From the NCBI RefSeq assembly GCF_032854445.1, contig NC_088295.1, forward strand, positions 56,651,249 to 56,715,248: 64,000 bases of DNA. The letters run 5' to 3'. Within the stretch, counting starts at the first letter, position 1. Each line of letters starts with the position of its first letter. Both the position numbers and the translations under genes were made by a program. Shown here in pieces: positions 49,417 to 63,173 of the stretch. Below the pieces are notes generated by a model. That model was not told where the DNA came from. It did no database searches and worked only from the letters and a program-made list of their open reading frames with translations. The stretch is from Liolophura sinensis (Eukaryota; Mollusca; Polyplacophora; Chitonida; Chitonidae).

Positions 49417-50507
49417 CCAAATCGAGGAAGAAACCGACAGCCTAATCATTTTACTCGAGCATGGTTTTTATAAAATCACAAAGTTCAAGATGAAATCATC
49501 GGGTTGTACATTTGGACGTGACAGAGATAATATTATCCCCCAAAGCTGCATTCCGTCACTTTATTATTTATCTCATTTTGTATACCTTTTTATGATTTAC
49601 ATTAATAATGTTCCCCAGACACGCCATTGCAAAGATACCTGTCATAAAGCATGACATAATAATACTGGCAATACAAATGATTTTTTGCCATCGAGTTCCA
49701 TTAATGAATATATATAGCTTATTATCTTGAATCGATATTTAGTAAGCTTACGTCACTGTAGCCAATACTGGTGGTGCGATAGCTACTTTACACAGTATAC
49801 TAACAAGCATGCCTGGTACAGTATATGTGTATATAGGCCTCCTGTTGGTACTTGCATATTGTTCATAAGGGGCCCTCAGCAAATACACAACAGAAACTCT
49901 AAATATATACATACACACCCTTGATTTTAACCTCGATGATATACCTATATATTGTTAAAGCATCTTGTCTTGGACACGAATTCATAACTATTGGAGTATA
50001 CTATTAACAATAAAATCCAATAATAGAATGAAAAGGTTACTTCATAGGATATTACAGGATTATTTATGCCATAACTGAATGTTACAGAAAAGCATTCCCA
50101 GTTTTCTGACACATACGAAGACATTAACAGATGTAGATAGGCGAGAATATAAGCTGATTGCAGCTCTTCATAGGGATCATGATGTGGTTGACATTTTACC
50201 TTGGAGCATGAACATCTTTCCTAACGGATATTTAAACCTTGGCATATCATGTCCGTGCTATCTGTGTACCTAATATGACGGTTGTCATGGACAGTGCCGC
50301 CACAGTGAAAGGTCAGTCAAGTTTCTGCGGGTCCAGGACATCAGGTCCTCAGACAAAGTTCGCTTATTTGTTTTTGTCCAGCGCCAGAGATGTATACCAG
50401 GCTCCGTGCATGCAGCCTGTAGTGCCTATGCGTGTAATTCTGCCTTTCCCAAAGAATAGACAAGTGACTTCCTACGGGCAAGCCGGTATTCATTCTCTAA
50501 TGATACA

Positions 50508-50765
50508 GGGGCCTCCGTGACGCAGTTGGTTAGCGCGCTAGAGCAGCGTAATGACACAGGAGCCACTCACCAATGCGGTCGCTGTGTCCAGCTCATACTG
50601 GTTTCCTCTCCGGCCTGTCCCCTGAAGGTCTTCCAACAACCTGCGGATGGTCGTGGGTTTCTTCCGTGCTGTGCCCGGTTTCCTACCATCATAATGCTGG
50701 AACCCGTCGTATAAGTGAAATATTTTTGAATTCGGCGTAAAACATCAATCAAATAAATAAATAAA
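50508..50765 (+). mobile_element. Full-length SINE with 12-bp target-site duplication
   Basis: The head reads cctccgtgacgcagttgg, ttagcgcgctagagcagcg, with an A-box-like start and a B-box-like gctgtgtccagctc. The core follows (caacaacctgcggatggtcg, ataatgctgg, cgtataagtgaaatattttt) and then the caatcaaataaataaataaat tail. Flanking direct repeats tctaatgataca (50496-50507) and tctaatcataca (50766-50777) differ at one base, as expected for an aged target duplication. This copy and the one at 63.38 kb define the element ends best. Confidence 0.93.
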
Positions 50766-50777
50766 TCTAATCATACA

Positions 50778-53191
50778 TACATTTATGTGCTAAAGAATGG
50801 TATCTCGGTTCAATTCTTTTGTACTAGGGTCAAATAAACAGTTATACATCGTATACATGTAAAATTCTTTTCTCCACATTTGCAATTCTCTTGAATGTAT
50901 ATATTCTTTTGTAAATCTTTAGTAAGTTTTTAAAAAAAGTATTTTACATATATACAACAGATTTGTTCATAAGTATACATATGTTCATTTTTAATAAAAT
51001 ACACATATGTACGGGTAAACCGAAAACTTTTAGATATATAAACAAATATTGGCACGTGGAATGTTTGGACAAAAGAATCTGACGTATATACAATTCTTTA
51101 GCACATAAATTACAGAATAATTACACAAACGATTGTCATATATAGTCTTCAGTAAATGACTTGAGGAAGACAACTCATGCTCCTTACAGCGCATGCGTCG
51201 CTACCCGTGTCCCTGTTTACAGCTGTGCGTGCCTGCAGGCCAAAGTCAACAACAGACGATATCTGCCAAATCTCATGCACGATCACATTGTGATAGAATT
51301 AATTAATTTCACACGTTCTCTCGCCTTGATAATTTCAATAAGTATGATGTATCAATTAAGTCTAATCCATACATCATCTGTGCTTATTATACCCAGTTTT
51401 TATTCTTCCGACCATTTCTGACATTTTTGTCGCGTAATGCAAGCACGATTTGACCATAAATCTGTGCTTCTTTAACCAAACCTCTCTGAATCACGTTTTA
51501 CTTTTACCATAGCTACTACACAACGCCCTGTGGCCAGTTTACAAAGAACCAGTGCTTCCTCTGGCCTATATGTCGAAACATCAGCCTCGTATGTATAGGA
51601 GTCCTGGCGAGATTACGATTGACTCTGGCGTGACTGGTGGTCGATGAGTTTAGTCTGTCATATAAAGGTCAATAGACCTACACAACAGATTAACAAAACA
51701 TGCACTAAAATACAACGATCACCAAGATAAACCTTAAATTACTAAAAGAAGTTTGGAATTGAAGAAAAGACCAGTCCGATTCCTCCCGACCTTCACCTTA
51801 TTCCAAAGAATACTGTAGGTTGAAGATTTCAGTTATACCACTGAACATGTAGAAAACTGAACTTCATCTCACTGAACATTATGAATGTTAATCTTCTAAT
51901 TAAAGAAAATGTCGACAATCTAAATGTAATGTCCCACCTGCACAACATTCCTTTTTTAAGACAATCACATATCTCCAATGACTGGTCACATTCAAAGAGG
52001 AGGGCAAAATATGTGTGAACGCAACACTTTAGTAATGTGCAAACCGTCAGATTTCATTTAAAAATGGAAGCCTTTATCTCTATATGCTAACATTATTGCT
52101 TTGGGAGAACCCCGCAAAATTGGCATGGATTGTTGACATCGCATTTATCAACATTTGGCTACAATTGTATGAAGAACATGAAAGAAGAATAAGCGACGCA
52201 CGTCTCCTACTCCATTACCTTCACTACATGTTCTTCCGCCCACGGGTACCTTGAGCATATTACTGGTTCAGTCTGTGGGACGAAATCACGGACTGTGCAT
52301 GATGACGTCACTGTGAGAATTTGAGATCAGTATAAAAAGATCCCATTACTAACTCACAGTAATGAATGAATATAGACACGTATAGACTAGGGTCAAGGTC
52401 GCAAAGGTCTTGACCAACAAGTATTATTCCATTCATATTTTGTAAAGACATAACTCATCATAAATCACACCATCCGTGACGTGTATGCCGTGATATATAA
52501 TTCACTTTAAAGTATGTTCGTGTTTTGGCTATTAGTTACTGGTTTTGTTTAAGATTTCCTTACATTGACCACTTTATATTTATATATATATAAGTGTGAA
52601 ATAGCGTATTCAAAACTAGGGATTTGAATCAGATAACATTACGCAACGAATTGCCAAATTCGAAAAAAACATAAATTTTTTCATTATAATCTGTGGTCAC
52701 AATTATGGCTTTAAACACAACACATCCCCTATAAATAAAATGAATAAATACATGTCTTTTTCTGGCAAACATCTGTCTGATATAGATTTCACGACCCATC
52801 CCCATTTGCTCCCACACTGTACATCTAATCCGTTACACAGTGTTCACACGGACAGCCACCTGTTGCTGCTAGTCGGACGACAGAAATACGCCCTCTGGCG
52901 GAGGATCTAATTACACAAGTCTATAACTCGTAGCAGTCAAGGTTAAAGATAAGTTCTGTCGTTTTTGTGGAAAACCACAGGGTTATTATTTACATATACA
53001 AAGCACAGATCACGTAGGCATTCACACATAATTTATTGCTTGGCTTTGGACAGATAATGTGGGTTTTTTTTCAGGATTTTGCACTTTTTAAACCGTACTG
53101 AGTATACAGAAACTCACAATACAGAACTCATGCTGGTACATACCCCTATATACATAGACATAAGTTTATTATTATATAATTCAGGTTTTCT
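50778..53191. other. No gene seen
   Basis: AT-rich, with scattered TATA-like words. Frames at 51161-51421 and 52629-52817 have no recognisable domain. Confidence 0.4.
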
Positions 53192-53435
53192 TTTGGGAAT
53201 CACATAACGACGCGAGATGAAGACTTTTTTGAGGGAATTTTATAGTGACACGAGATGCAATCTTATTTGGGAAATCTTATAGCGACAAGAGATGCAATAT
53301 ATTGTCGGGTATCTGATAGCCACACGAGATGCAATCTTCTGTTGGTAGGTTCTTATAGCGACATGAGATGCAAATTTCTGGTGGGGATCTTATAGCAACA
53401 CGAGGTGCAATCTTCTGTTGGGATTCTTATAGCGG
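53192..53435 (+). repeat. About 37-bp minisatellite, 6-7 degenerate copies
   Basis: The unit resembles cgacacgagatgcaatct then tctgttggggatcttatag. Units vary in length and sequence (aagacttttttgag, tattgtcggg and others), so this is an old or slowly homogenised array. Confidence 0.85.
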
Positions 53436-54823
53436 AAACAAATATACTGAGTATTACACACTTAAAATAATTCTCATGTATATGTCGATGTTTTCCTCAA
53501 ATGTTTCCTGAATGTGTATTTTTGGCCTGGGGATTGCTTGTAATTAATTAAGTGCGATTTTACAGATTTGCGCACAATGAGAACATAACTTAGGCAATAA
53601 CTGCACACACATATCGTTGTGTAATGGTTTGGGTGGTCCAGGGTGTAAATACAGGTACGTTACAAAGTACAGAATCGTATTGAGTGTTTCGTGATAGAGA
53701 CCCATAGCCGGCTTTACTGTAACCATAGCTTGAAAATGTAAACACGATATATATTATGAGTGAAGCGTACGTAATACATCCGTACTATAAGTTACTACGA
53801 CTGACATTCAGCATACTTCGGGTGGATAAGCTTTAGATAGGACTTTAAAAAACACAACCACAGGAATGTTAAAGCCAGCATGGTTAAAGCAAAACGAGAG
53901 TGAAGGGCGAAAAAATACGTTATCGCCTTCACTAGGTCAGATTTAAAAAAAAAACCCCAACCTTTTAGCCTTAGAGATTGTATGATCACAAACAAGCACG
54001 TGCACTTAAAAGCCATGTTGTAACTATACGGGTTCATCAATGCCAGTGTCACATGTTAATCACGAACTGTTTACGTAGATAATTACTCTTAACAGAATAA
54101 TAACGGTTTAGTTTTGCAAACAGCTGTGCATTGCGAAACACTGCACAATAAAACTGTTTACATGGAGTGTACTATATGTCTTGCATGCTTGTACGGTTTT
54201 TCTCTCTTGTGTTATATATATATAGGTCATGCAGATCGCAGTGACCTGAGTGATAGTTTTTTCGAGGTCACAAGAAACGCAGATCAGTTTTCTATGCCCT
54301 GGGCTGGTATGTGGCATCAGAATGTATACCAACACACATATGTGCGACTCACAGTTAAGATTTACTACACTAACAAATCCACAAACACGACGAACTTCGA
54401 ACAAATAGCGCAATGAATTCTTTCCGATAGGAGCGATATTACTACGCCAGTTGTTCTTAACACAAAGAAAAAAAATTGCTAATAATCTCCACACCAAGAA
54501 CATTCTAATATAACGGAAACAAATTTTATCTTGTAAGTTTGATTAGGACAAATCTAAAACTACCAGTGAGAATAAATAACAACCGAACAAAATTTGTCAG
54601 GGGACAGACTGTTTGCCCCAGGAAGCATGGCACGTCGGTTTTACAGTGGTAGTATTACACTTACAGAGTTAAGGACGGTAGGTCTGAGATACTTATACCT
54701 ATAGAGAATCACTATGACATCACGACCTGACCCGGCATGCCCGCCCTAATCAAGTACCGAGTACATAACGCAGTATTTATTTATATGATTTTTATTTTGT
54801 TTTGTCCTGAAGAACTCGTATGA
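53436..54823. other. No gene seen
   Basis: Overlapping frames at 53795-54503 lack domains and splice support. A short TA repeat lies near 54213. Confidence 0.4.
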
Positions 54824-55714
54824 CGGTGCATGGTCGTGTGGTTTATTGTTCACGTTCGTGTGGTTTATGGTACATGGTCATGTTGTTCATGGTACATGGT
54901 AATGTGGTTTATGGTGCATGGTCGTGTGGTTTATGATGCATATTCATGTGGCTCATAGTACATGGTAATGTGGTTTATGGTGCATGGTGACGTTATTCAT
55001 GGTCCTGTGGTTTATGGTGAATTGTCATGTGGTTCATGGTAGTGTGGTTTATGGTGCAAGGTCATGTGATTCATGGTCCTGTGGTTTATGGTGCATGGTC
55101 ATGTGGTTTATGGTACATGGTAATGTGGTATATGGCGCATGGTCACGTGAGTCATGGTCATGTGGTTTATGGTGCATTGTCATTTGGTTTATTGCACATG
55201 GTAATGTTGTTTATAGTGCATGGTCATGTGGTTTATACTGAAAGAGTATACTTTGTGGGTTTGTCCATTGACATGTGAATTGTCATGTGGTTCATGGTAG
55301 TGTGGTTTATGGTGCAAGGTCATATGATTCATGGTCCTGTGGTTTATGGTGCATGGTCATGTGGTTTATGGTACATGGTAATGTGGTATATGGTGTATGG
55401 TCACGTAACTCATGGTCATGTGGTTTATGGTGCATTGTCATGTGGTTTATGGCACATGGTAATGTTGTTTATGGTGCATGGTCGTGTGGTTTATGGTGCA
55501 TGGTCGTGTGGTTAATGATACATGGTGATGTGGTATATGGTGCATGGTCACGTGAATCATGGTCATGTGGTTTATGGTGCATTGTCATTCGGTTTATTGC
55601 ACATGGTAATGTTGTTTATGGTGCATGGTCATGTAATTCATGGTCGTGTGGTTTATGGTGCATGGTCATGTGGTTTATACTGAAAGAGTATACTTTGTGG
55701 GTTTGTCCATTGAC
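54824..55714 (+). repeat. 22-bp minisatellite with higher-order duplication
   Basis: The basic unit is near ggtttatggtgcatggtcatgt (22 bp) with gtacatgg, gttcatgg and similar variants. On top of this, block 55017-55274 and block 55275-55714 both start gtgaattgtcatgtggttc and both end with a unique tag, actgaaagagtatactttg through to ttgtccattgac. A large segment was therefore duplicated after the small repeats existed, and the second block has grown by extra units. Val/Trp/Gly/His-rich frames across it are artefacts. Confidence 0.92.
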
Positions 55715-56000
55715 TGACCTTCAACGGTAACAACTGACAAACCATCTTGTAAGACATGACCTAGTACGAGAGTCAATATATTTTTGAAAGATTTTGCATG
55801 TTCACCACATCAAACTAAAGAAAAGATAAAGGCTGGAGCTAGACTCGAACTCGTGAACTTATGGATGTTGTAAGGCAGTTAGTCCTTCCATTTCCAGCTA
55901 TAAGGAAAGAAGCTCTACAGATAGACAAATAAAACGTGGTCTTGAGGGAGCGCTGGTTTCTGCGATTAAAAATGTCTAGCGGATTGAAGCAACAATCACA

Positions 56001-56055
<55 letters not shown>

Positions 56056-56058
56056 ATA
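56001..56058 (+). repeat. (TAAA)n microsatellite
   Basis: About 14 perfect tetranucleotide units. The motif equals the SINE tail, but no SINE core adjoins it. Confidence 0.95.
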
Positions 56059-56882
56059 TGTACATGTACACTGGCATGGACTTGAGTTTGCAGGGTTTCC
56101 TCCTGCATTCTGGATGGGATGGTTTTCAATCTGGTTTCCGTTGTTTTACGTGAAATCCTTATTTTTTCTGATAGCACAGTTGTCTAAAGTGCATGTCACC
56201 CTCGCTTCGGAAGGGATGCTCATGACCAACGAGGTACATGGTGGGGATTTTCTGATGACTTTGTCTGCTTTACTTCACTTCACCAAGAATCACTATTGAG
56301 AAAAGCCGAAGTCATGCATAAATTACATATACAAATATTGATATCCTGTAACGCCTGTTTCCGATCAGTCTGGACCTACTTTCAGTCGGCCTACTTTCAG
56401 TGGACCAACTTCTGAATATTCCAGAGGTTGTCCAATCAGAGTTATACGTACATGTATACTGTTATTTTTTTATTTTCTGTTCATTATATTACACCGTCGT
56501 CGAATCTCCAAACGCTGAGGGTTGCAATCGCCATTTCGATTTAGACGAAACAGTGTGGAGAAGCTTGTAGAGGAGTCTCTGATTTTTTGTGGCATATACA
56601 TAATTTACATGGTTAGACAAAGTATGCATATGTAAAGGCACATATTATAGTAAGACAAGAGACGAAAATATTTTTATTACAATACCATAAATGCAGATTA
56701 TTTTTATGGCATAATACTTATATCAAGCTAAATGCCATAAATATGTAAACGCAGTAAATGCAAAGAAACAAATGCTCTGTGATCAACTTTATTCATTAAT
56801 AATGTGCGTAAATATCGCGTGAACTCAGTATCAGACACTGTATATCCCTGAATTCATTTCATTATTTAACTACTGTATATAG

Positions 56883-57028
56883 TGGCCTCCGTTAGCGTGG
56901 TAGAGCAGCGCATTAACTCAGCAGCCTCTCACCAATGTGCTGGCTGTGAGTTCAAGTTCAGCTCGTGCGAACTTTTTCTCTGGTCATGCGTGGGAAGGTC
57001 TGTCAGCAACCTGTGGTTGGTCGTGAAA
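56883..57028 (+). mobile_element. SINE, 3'-truncated
   Basis: Head and first half only: tggcctccgttagcgtgg, gagcagcgcattaactcag, ctgtgagttcaagttcagctc, gtgggaaggtctgtcagcaa, cctgtggttggtcgtg. The 3' core and tail are absent, which is unusual for a target-primed insertion and suggests a later deletion. Confidence 0.85.
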
Positions 57029-59732
57029 ATATGTATTGCTAAAAGTGTGCCGAAGTATCCTCTTGGGTAAATATGAGACGCTGTACACATTTATCTAACT
57101 AGAATGATTTGTGGTTTAACACAGTATTTAACTGGCATATTCCCCCATATCAGAGAATATTTCATTTACATGAACACGGCGGTGGACAACTGAATATAGA
57201 GCTGTATATATTGCATTCCTTTAAAGCACAGTGCATCATTTAAACGTGTTAAATGATCCGCTATTCCACGTATTGTTTACATTGTCTGATCCGTATGTCT
57301 GGGGAAAGGTGGGCATAAAGACGTTCTTAGGAAAATGGAAATAAAAGCAAAATAAAATCTGTACGCTGATCATACGCTTGCATTACCGAAAAAAATGCCA
57401 GTGCAGGAATGCACGCAGCTTTTGCAATAATTTTTCATTTTATTTCCATAACAATAGTGTGATTGAGTTTGCTTAGCGACTAATCGTTGGCACGCAACTC
57501 TCTACGATTTCTTAATGGCTGCAGGTGGCAAATTACTGCTGAGGAATGCATATTGTCACGCGTTAAGTCACTCGGTGCGTGTCCATCTTAATAGTGGTTA
57601 TCACACCTGGTTGCTCACAACCTCATTATTGAGGGGTGGGGGCTGAGAGGGGGGCGTTTAATTTGATAGGAAGCTAAAATTTAATTTTTATACGAAATAA
57701 GCATACATGTGACTAGTGAAGGTAGGTGACTAATTCTTATGAAACTCCCGGGCATTTATTTCCACATAACTCAGGGGTTAACGAATCAAATTCCTGGAGT
57801 AATTTTAAACGCAATTATTTGTTGCCGCATTCATCTGCATAACAATGATGAGTTTACAGTCGCGCTATATATATATCTGTGGATATAATGTGGTACATGT
57901 ACTTCACCCAAGTTGGTAGGGGTCGGTACGTCGCTTTTATGCAAATCCAAGAAAAAACACATTAAACTATGTTTATTTTTCACATTTAGGATTATTAAAA
58001 TACACAGTATTAAACATTTTTTCACCCCGTTGTTTAAAGAGCTACGTTTTTTTTAGCTTATAACTTGAGAAGTACATCTGTACTGGAGCCTCTGGGCTTG
58101 TTTACCCCAGGGCTGTGTCACAGGGGGTTACAAATCCCGGACTTATACTGAAGACACTTGTGCCCTAGTTTTTTTTTTATCCGCACACCGGCTTTCCTAA
58201 ATGGGAATGATAACCTAGAAAACATCACACTGGCAGCCCTCAAAGGTCACCTGCGGACATCCGAGATGGGGCAGGGCGATTTCCCGGGCCATAGAGTGCG
58301 ACTACACGGGGTTAACTACGATCGTTTGCAGAACCGAAATTTACTTCTGTGTATTTAATAGAATTAAGGTGTGCAGTGTAGAAAGTAAAGCCTCAGCAGC
58401 GACGATGTGACGATTGGCAAATGAACACACGTAACCGTTGATACATAGCCTCTTGTCAAGTTACCTCAGTCAGGATTTTATTCTGACTTTTCAGTTAATT
58501 GCATATATAGCAGCAAATTACACGCCACCTATCCCCATGATTTAAGCAGAATTAGGTGAAACAAGAAGTGCAGTGATGTTAATTATAATTATTAGAATGA
58601 AATAAAAAAAATGACAAATCAAAATCATTATAATTAAATGAGTAATGATTTAGTAATAATAAATGATATAATGACTCTCAAAATGTAGATACTGTAAAAA
58701 GAAACATTTTAGTTTAAATAGCTTATATACTTAGTGTATATTTTCTCTAACCAAACCGTGCATGAAATTCATTTACACTTCGGATGACATGATTTTTTTT
58801 AAAATTCAATGTGAGTCAAAATTACGCTTCGATTACATGTGTACCTTAATTTGGAGAAGTTAAATACCGGTATAGAAAACGCAGTTAAACTGCAAATAAA
58901 CAAATCGTGTTACAGCCATTGCACCTGCATACCAGATATACACCCAACTCTGTATATGTTTGAGGTTAAATAGACAGATGGATAGATATACTTTATTTAT
59001 CGTCGGTTTACAAAATAAACAAATATTTGCTCGCAATGAAGCTATTGTGACCGACCTTACTGATAAGAAAACATACACATAGATATCAACATAACGGAAA
59101 ACAAAACACTCAGAAGAAAAACAGATCCGTTTGACACCTACACATTCATATATAAACACACACTTAACAATAAATACAAAACAAATATTAAGGATATACG
59201 GTCATGCCTAGTTAAAATTGTTTAAATAACTAAATAAAATTGTTTAAATAAGAAATCCTTAATGAATGCATGCAGCATAAAATTCATGTATGTAAATCTA
59301 AAATCTAAATAAAGAACTTGTAGATGCCATTCATGGAATTTCAAAATTTTACAAAAGTACAAAATTTTAGAAATGATGAACACTAAATAAACAGGTTGAT
59401 GCACTGCGTGCAACGGTTTCTGTAATCTCCAGAATCAAGTCAAACGGGAAGATTGTTGAGCTATATATTCTATAACTTCATTGGAATCTTAACTGGAAGT
59501 CAGGATGTTTGTATCCTGTGTACTCTCGTGTTCCACTCTCTTGACCTCTCAAATTTCCGAGTTTAAGCTGAAGTAAATAAAAGATAAAATACAAAACACA
59601 TCCGCAGATGTAAACAAACCAAATTCCTGCCCAGTGGGGAAAACACGACTTATATACATTCCCATCTAATGAGGCTTTCAATTCAGATCCGGGTTCGGTC
59701 ATGTGTGATAAATTAAGGTTCTTTAACATAGC
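57029..59732. other. No gene seen
   Basis: AT-rich. Short frames at 57831-58025, 58158-58358 and 58860-59729 have no recognisable domain. Confidence 0.4.
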
Positions 59733-60282
59733 CTCATGTCACTGAATACAAGGTTTCATCGTGTCATTGGATAGTAACAAAGTTTTCTCGCGTGTATGGA
59801 TACAAGGTTTCCTCGTGTCATTGGAAACTGACAAGGTTTTCTCGTGTCACTGGATACAAGCTTTCCTCGTGTGACTTGATACAAGGTTTTCTCGCGTCAC
59901 TGGATACACGGTTTTATAGTGTCACTGTACACAAGGTTTCCTCGTGTAACTGGATACAAGGTTTCCTCTTGCCCTTGGATATAAGTTTCCTCGTGTCACT
60001 GGATACAAGGTTTTCTCGTGTAACTGGATACACGGCTTGCTCGAGTCAGTTTAAACAAGGCTTTCTCGTGCAAGTGGCGTTTCCACGTGTCATTGGATAC
60101 AAGGTTTCCTCGTATCACGTGATACTGACACGGATTCCTCGTGTCACGGGATACAAGGTTTATTCGTGTCACTGAATACAGGGTTTCCTCGAGTCAATGG
60201 ATACAAGGTTTCCTCGTGTTACTGGGTATAAGGTTTCATCGTGTTACTTTGTATAAGGTTTCCTCGTGTGACTAGATACAAT
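59733..60282 (+). repeat. 25-bp minisatellite, about 22 copies
   Basis: The unit is near ggatacaaggtttcctcg then tgtcact, with considerable variation (gaaactgac, gtataagg, cttgcccttgg) and some shortened units near 60060-60130. Confidence 0.9.
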
Positions 60283-61145
60283 ACTGTTTACTCTTCCAAA
60301 TAAACTTGTGAGTAGAGTGTGTGAGTAGAGTGATGTCATCAAGCAGTTGAAGACGAGTTTTTTTGCGCTGACTTGTTTAATTTCTCAATGTCTAAATACT
60401 GAAAGCACACGCACACTGTTAAATAATTTAGAATCGTATCGAAGATTAAAACAAATGATGTCAACTCTATCCCGCCATATGGAATTTGCACAGAGATACA
60501 CTTATACCATGTGAGTATAAGCAACTGACATGTTTCTCCTATATCTGCAGGGTATAAATTTGATACAAAACACACTTTGTACATTTGGGTTTCTTACAAA
60601 AAAAATATTTTTTTTTTGTTGAAGACAGGTAAATGGAATAATTAATTATATGTTTGCATGACCAAATTTGCCCCACGCTAGCTAGAAAGAAAGTGTTCAG
60701 TGTACAGCTTTCAGGTTCTGTAATTTCGCACGGAGTGCTTGTAGCTCCACTTTGATTGACACACTGGGGCATGAAACTGGAGAATATGCAATGATACCTA
60801 TACATTATATTCGATTTGTACAAAATAATTGTATATTTCAATTCTTTGAATTGTCACGCGTGTTGCTTTCAAGGGCTTTCTTCCAAATCTGATTACGTAC
60901 TGTCTGTCAGTTTCGATACACCTTAGCGGCACAGTAAAACTATTAAATGGTTGTAACATTTCATGGTCAGTTTGTAACGACTCAGTAAAATGAATCCACC
61001 AATCCGAGGTGTCGTTATTAACAGTATTATGGTGTATTATTACGAAAGAAGCTGTGCTATATACAGGTAGTACTGGACTAATACTAGGTTGTTTCCCTTC
61101 GTACACAGTGCAAGTCACTGATGTACATGCAGGCTTGCAGATATG
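60283..61145. other. No gene seen
   Basis: Frames on both strands (60339-61118) overlap the start of the next repeat and have no recognised domain. Confidence 0.35.
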
Positions 61146-62083
61146 GGGAGAAGATCAGCCGGCAGTTCATTGGTTCAATATGATCATGTGCAGCCGGGAA
61201 ATCTCATACGTCACTACACTAAAAATAGAAAAAGCATATGGCATCATGACATCATCAGTCAGTGTCCAGGCTGGTGACCGTCACGACAACCGACAACTGG
61301 TGTTCAGGACCGGGGTGACTGGGATGACAGCGTCACATGAATCACGTAAGGTTTATTGCTTATTTTTCATTGTTTCTTTGGGTAGTAGAGAGTATATATC
61401 ATGGAAGTAGGTTAGTAAGAATTTATATCTTGGTATAGGTTGTGTGTTAAGTTGCTACACCGGGCCTTTCGAATTCTGAAACTGTACATTTGAAGCAAAG
61501 TACTAAAAGCGGTTTAATTTTCACCCAGATGACCAATAACAATTAAATATAAATTATAGACCATATGCGTGTTCAAAATTGGAAAATGTTTAAATAACAC
61601 TGCCTTATGGCACTTGAAGAGTGGTCGTCATTACTTACCATTTAATTGTAATACTACAAAATTTACTTTTTGATGTCACCATGTATATTTCATTCTTCGT
61701 TTATTCATCTCTTGCTTCGACAAACATCTATGCTTATGGAACAATACACTATTTTTATGTAATGATAATGCATAGCACTCCTAATATTTGTTGATAATTA
61801 GTTTCTAGAAATCTGGGTCACAATTCTTACATGTCTCTGCTTCCCAAAGAAACATTGAGAAATAAGCAATAAACCTTACGTGATTCATGTAACGCTGTCA
61901 GCCCAGGCATCCCGGTCCTTATCAGTAGTTGTCAATTGTTGTTAGGGTCATCAGGTTGCCTGGACACCCAGTGGAGACTGGTCATGTGTTTTTATTTTTT
62001 TTTTAGTGTAGTGACGTATCAGATTTCCAGGCTGCGCATGAACATATTGAACCAATGAAAACTGCCGGCTGTCCTTCTTCCCT
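61146..62083. repeat. Pair of about 245-bp inverted repeats
   Basis: The left arm 61146-61391 and the right arm 61834-62083 are reverse complements at about 75-80% identity by eye. Shared landmarks, in left-arm order, are agccggcag, attggttcaatatg, tacgtcactacactaaaaa, gtgtccaggc, gacaact, gatgacagcg (gctgacagcg in the right arm), acatgaatcacgtaagg, tttattgcttattt and gtttctttggg. The spacer of about 440 bp is unrelated. Either this is one fold-back transposon with long terminal inverted repeats, or two copies of one repeat inserted head to head. Clear target duplications were not seen. Open frames inside the arms overlap on both strands and are not supported as genes. Confidence 0.82.
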
Positions 62084-62767
62084 TATGCGCAAGTTACATT
62101 CAGTGACGCAGCAGTGGAACATGGCCACAGACCCCCAATAATTTCCCATAAGTCACAATGTTAACGTCTAGCATTGTAGCTCAGTCCCAAACATTCCGTG
62201 GCTGATAAGTTTTGGTGCATATCTGGCCAAGCCTGTGAGAAAGAAGCCATAAAAATCTTGATATAGGTTGACGGTCAAAATCTAGACCTTTCCATGCCGG
62301 CAGCTGGGAAGCGTGCCTAGCAACGCCAAGGGGACGTCACTCACAGCCTCATAACTACCCCACACCTTGTGTCCTCTCGCCCAGAATTTCAAACTTTCAT
62401 CAATAAAGCTGATACCTCCTCAAAGTTTAGACAATTCCCAACATTTTAATACCTGTACACCAAAAAAGGTCGCCTGGCAGCAACAAAAAGACTTTATACC
62501 CTAAAACACACAGAATTACATTCCTACCGAAAAACGGAAGTTGTAATGGGGGTCTGTGTCCTATCACAAGTCAGTCAGCAGCCACGGGTGACAGCATGCT
62601 ATTGCAGAGAGCACATGGTATTCCCGTCAGTCTGAAGCCAGAGCTGACCAGGGGCAGACAGGCATCTCCAAATAAGCTGGAAACACTAGAAATTGCTAGC
62701 ATTTGGACGCTAAACTTCGTATATCTGCCATGTTTACCCCCTAACAAGACTATAACTGGACACATGC
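62084..62767. other. Unassigned sequence upstream of the retroelement
   Basis: It may be the 5' part of the decayed retroelement that follows, but I cannot recognise protein motifs. Frames near 62571-62796 overlap on both strands. Confidence 0.3.
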
Positions 62768-63173
62768 ATGCAAATCATTCTAGACATGAGCAATAGCACA
62801 TTGTTTTATGAATATCATAAAGGATTTTCTGCTGAGACAGCCTCTTATCTCACTAAAGATGGTATTAAATTGCCATGGGCTCGGGTAGATGACATTATAT
62901 ATAGGAATGTATTTTCTGGTTACCGTCTCAACACATGTAACCTATGTAGGGTTATGAATCACACATCGGATTTATGTCATCTCATCAAATAACTCTCTCA
63001 AATCAGCCTCTTCAACTGGTAGGTAAAACGAATTTGAATAAACAGTTGGGAGGAAAGGAGATATGTATCAATTTTAACAGTAAGAGAACTTGTAACAGAA
63101 ATCCATGTAAGTATTTGTATATGTGCATACAATGTCATGAGGGCTACTCAGTTACACAACATGAACAGTAAAG

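Noticed and set aside
49172-49654. 160-codon frame with a long Tyr-Ile repeat
   Set aside because: It reads straight through the TA microsatellite. The flanking parts have no recognisable domain.
54984-55730. Frames of 83-151 codons rich in Val, Trp, Gly and His
   Set aside because: Artefact of the 22-bp repeat. The sequence shows no domain and no start context.
55830-55910. Possible tRNA on the minus strand (B-box-like gagttcgagtct)
   Set aside because: No T-stem or acceptor-stem pairing could be formed around it, and the A box is poor.
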